Shown in pieces: positions 5,922-6,068 of a DNA stretch of 6,068 bases (position 1 is its first letter; every line of letters starts with the position of its first letter). Made by a program: the position numbers and the translations under genes. Under the pieces are notes generated by a model. That model was not told the origin of the DNA and did no database searches. It was given only the letters and a program-made list of their open reading frames with translations. The stretch lies in assembly GCA_030540495.1 (NCBI GenBank), contig JAUNWC010000107.1:1-6068 (forward strand), read 5' to 3'. The stretch comes from Bacteroidota bacterium. Lineage in GTDB: Bacteria; Bacteroidota; Bacteroidia; Bacteroidales; P3.

Positions 5922-6041
5922 CGTCTTTAAGACTTTATTAATAATTTTAGTTTATATTTTTATATATTTTTTCATTTTGCAAAATTACACACTATATATT
6001 ATACCCACAATACCTAAATTTGAGTATTTTTAGAAGTTTTT
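5861..6041 (-). repeat. Duplicated promoter-leader-signal-peptide segment, copy 2
   Basis: This is the partner of 4391-4569. Here it feeds the lipoprotein gene, where the sequence after Leu20 becomes FVAC and creates a lipobox. In copy 1 the same leader continues into a signal-peptidase-I type site. Confidence 0.88.
5980..6010 (-). promoter_or_regulatory. Promoter of the lipoprotein/membrane-protein operon
   Basis: The minus strand reads TAATTTTG (5980-5987), with TTG (6008-6010) 20 bases upstream, the same -7/-33 layout as at 4508-4538. The leader to the start codon at 5921 is about 58 bases and AT-rich. Bases 6042-6068 show nothing recognisable. Confidence 0.75.
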
Positions 6042-6068
6042 TATTAACAAATAGGCATTATATTCTTC

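Noticed and set aside
4391..6041. Paired segments as ends of a mobile element
   Set aside because: The copies are direct, contain promoter and signal-peptide sequence, and no transposase, inverted ends or target duplication are visible between them.

Overview
The window looks like AT-rich chromosomal DNA from a member of the Bacteroidota, most likely Bacteroidales. Three things point there: a type IX secretion (T9SS) C-terminal sorting domain, TAnnTTTG-type -7 promoter elements ahead of three transcription units, and lipoprotein and outer-membrane barrel genes with A-rich start regions. All supported genes lie on the minus strand, so the window is best read from right to left.

Right part (about 6041 to 4726): a promoter drives a lipoprotein gene, which appears broken by one extra base in an A8 run (fragments 5451-5921 and 5195-5485). 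Twelve bases downstream follows a four-helix membrane protein (4784-5182). This looks like one small operon of unknown function, ending in overlapping hairpins near 4730-4788. Middle (4569 to 3597): a roughly 180-bp near-copy of the same promoter, leader and signal-peptide start precedes an unrelated gene for a probable outer-membrane beta-barrel (3672-4451), which ends before a long inverted repeat.

Left part (3539 to 82): a promoter and a clear cobalamin (vitamin B12, AdoCbl-type) riboswitch (3345-3525) lead, through a long leader, into a 969-residue secreted multidomain protein (274-3183). That protein combines modules that I recognise from B12-associated surface proteins, including a DUF4465 domain, with an adhesin-like jelly-roll, tandem Cys-containing repeats and a T9SS sorting domain. 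A strong intrinsic terminator (93-125) makes the gene look monocistronic. Its 3' region is filled by a cluster of very short hairpins with three- or four-base loops.

The main biological point is a B12-repressed, T9SS-exported modular surface protein that stands alone, with no BtuB-type TonB receptor in the window. It is a candidate cobalamin- or corrinoid-capture protein delivered by a different route from the known lipoprotein B12 binders of gut Bacteroides. The function is inferred; the riboswitch and the sorting domain are directly visible.
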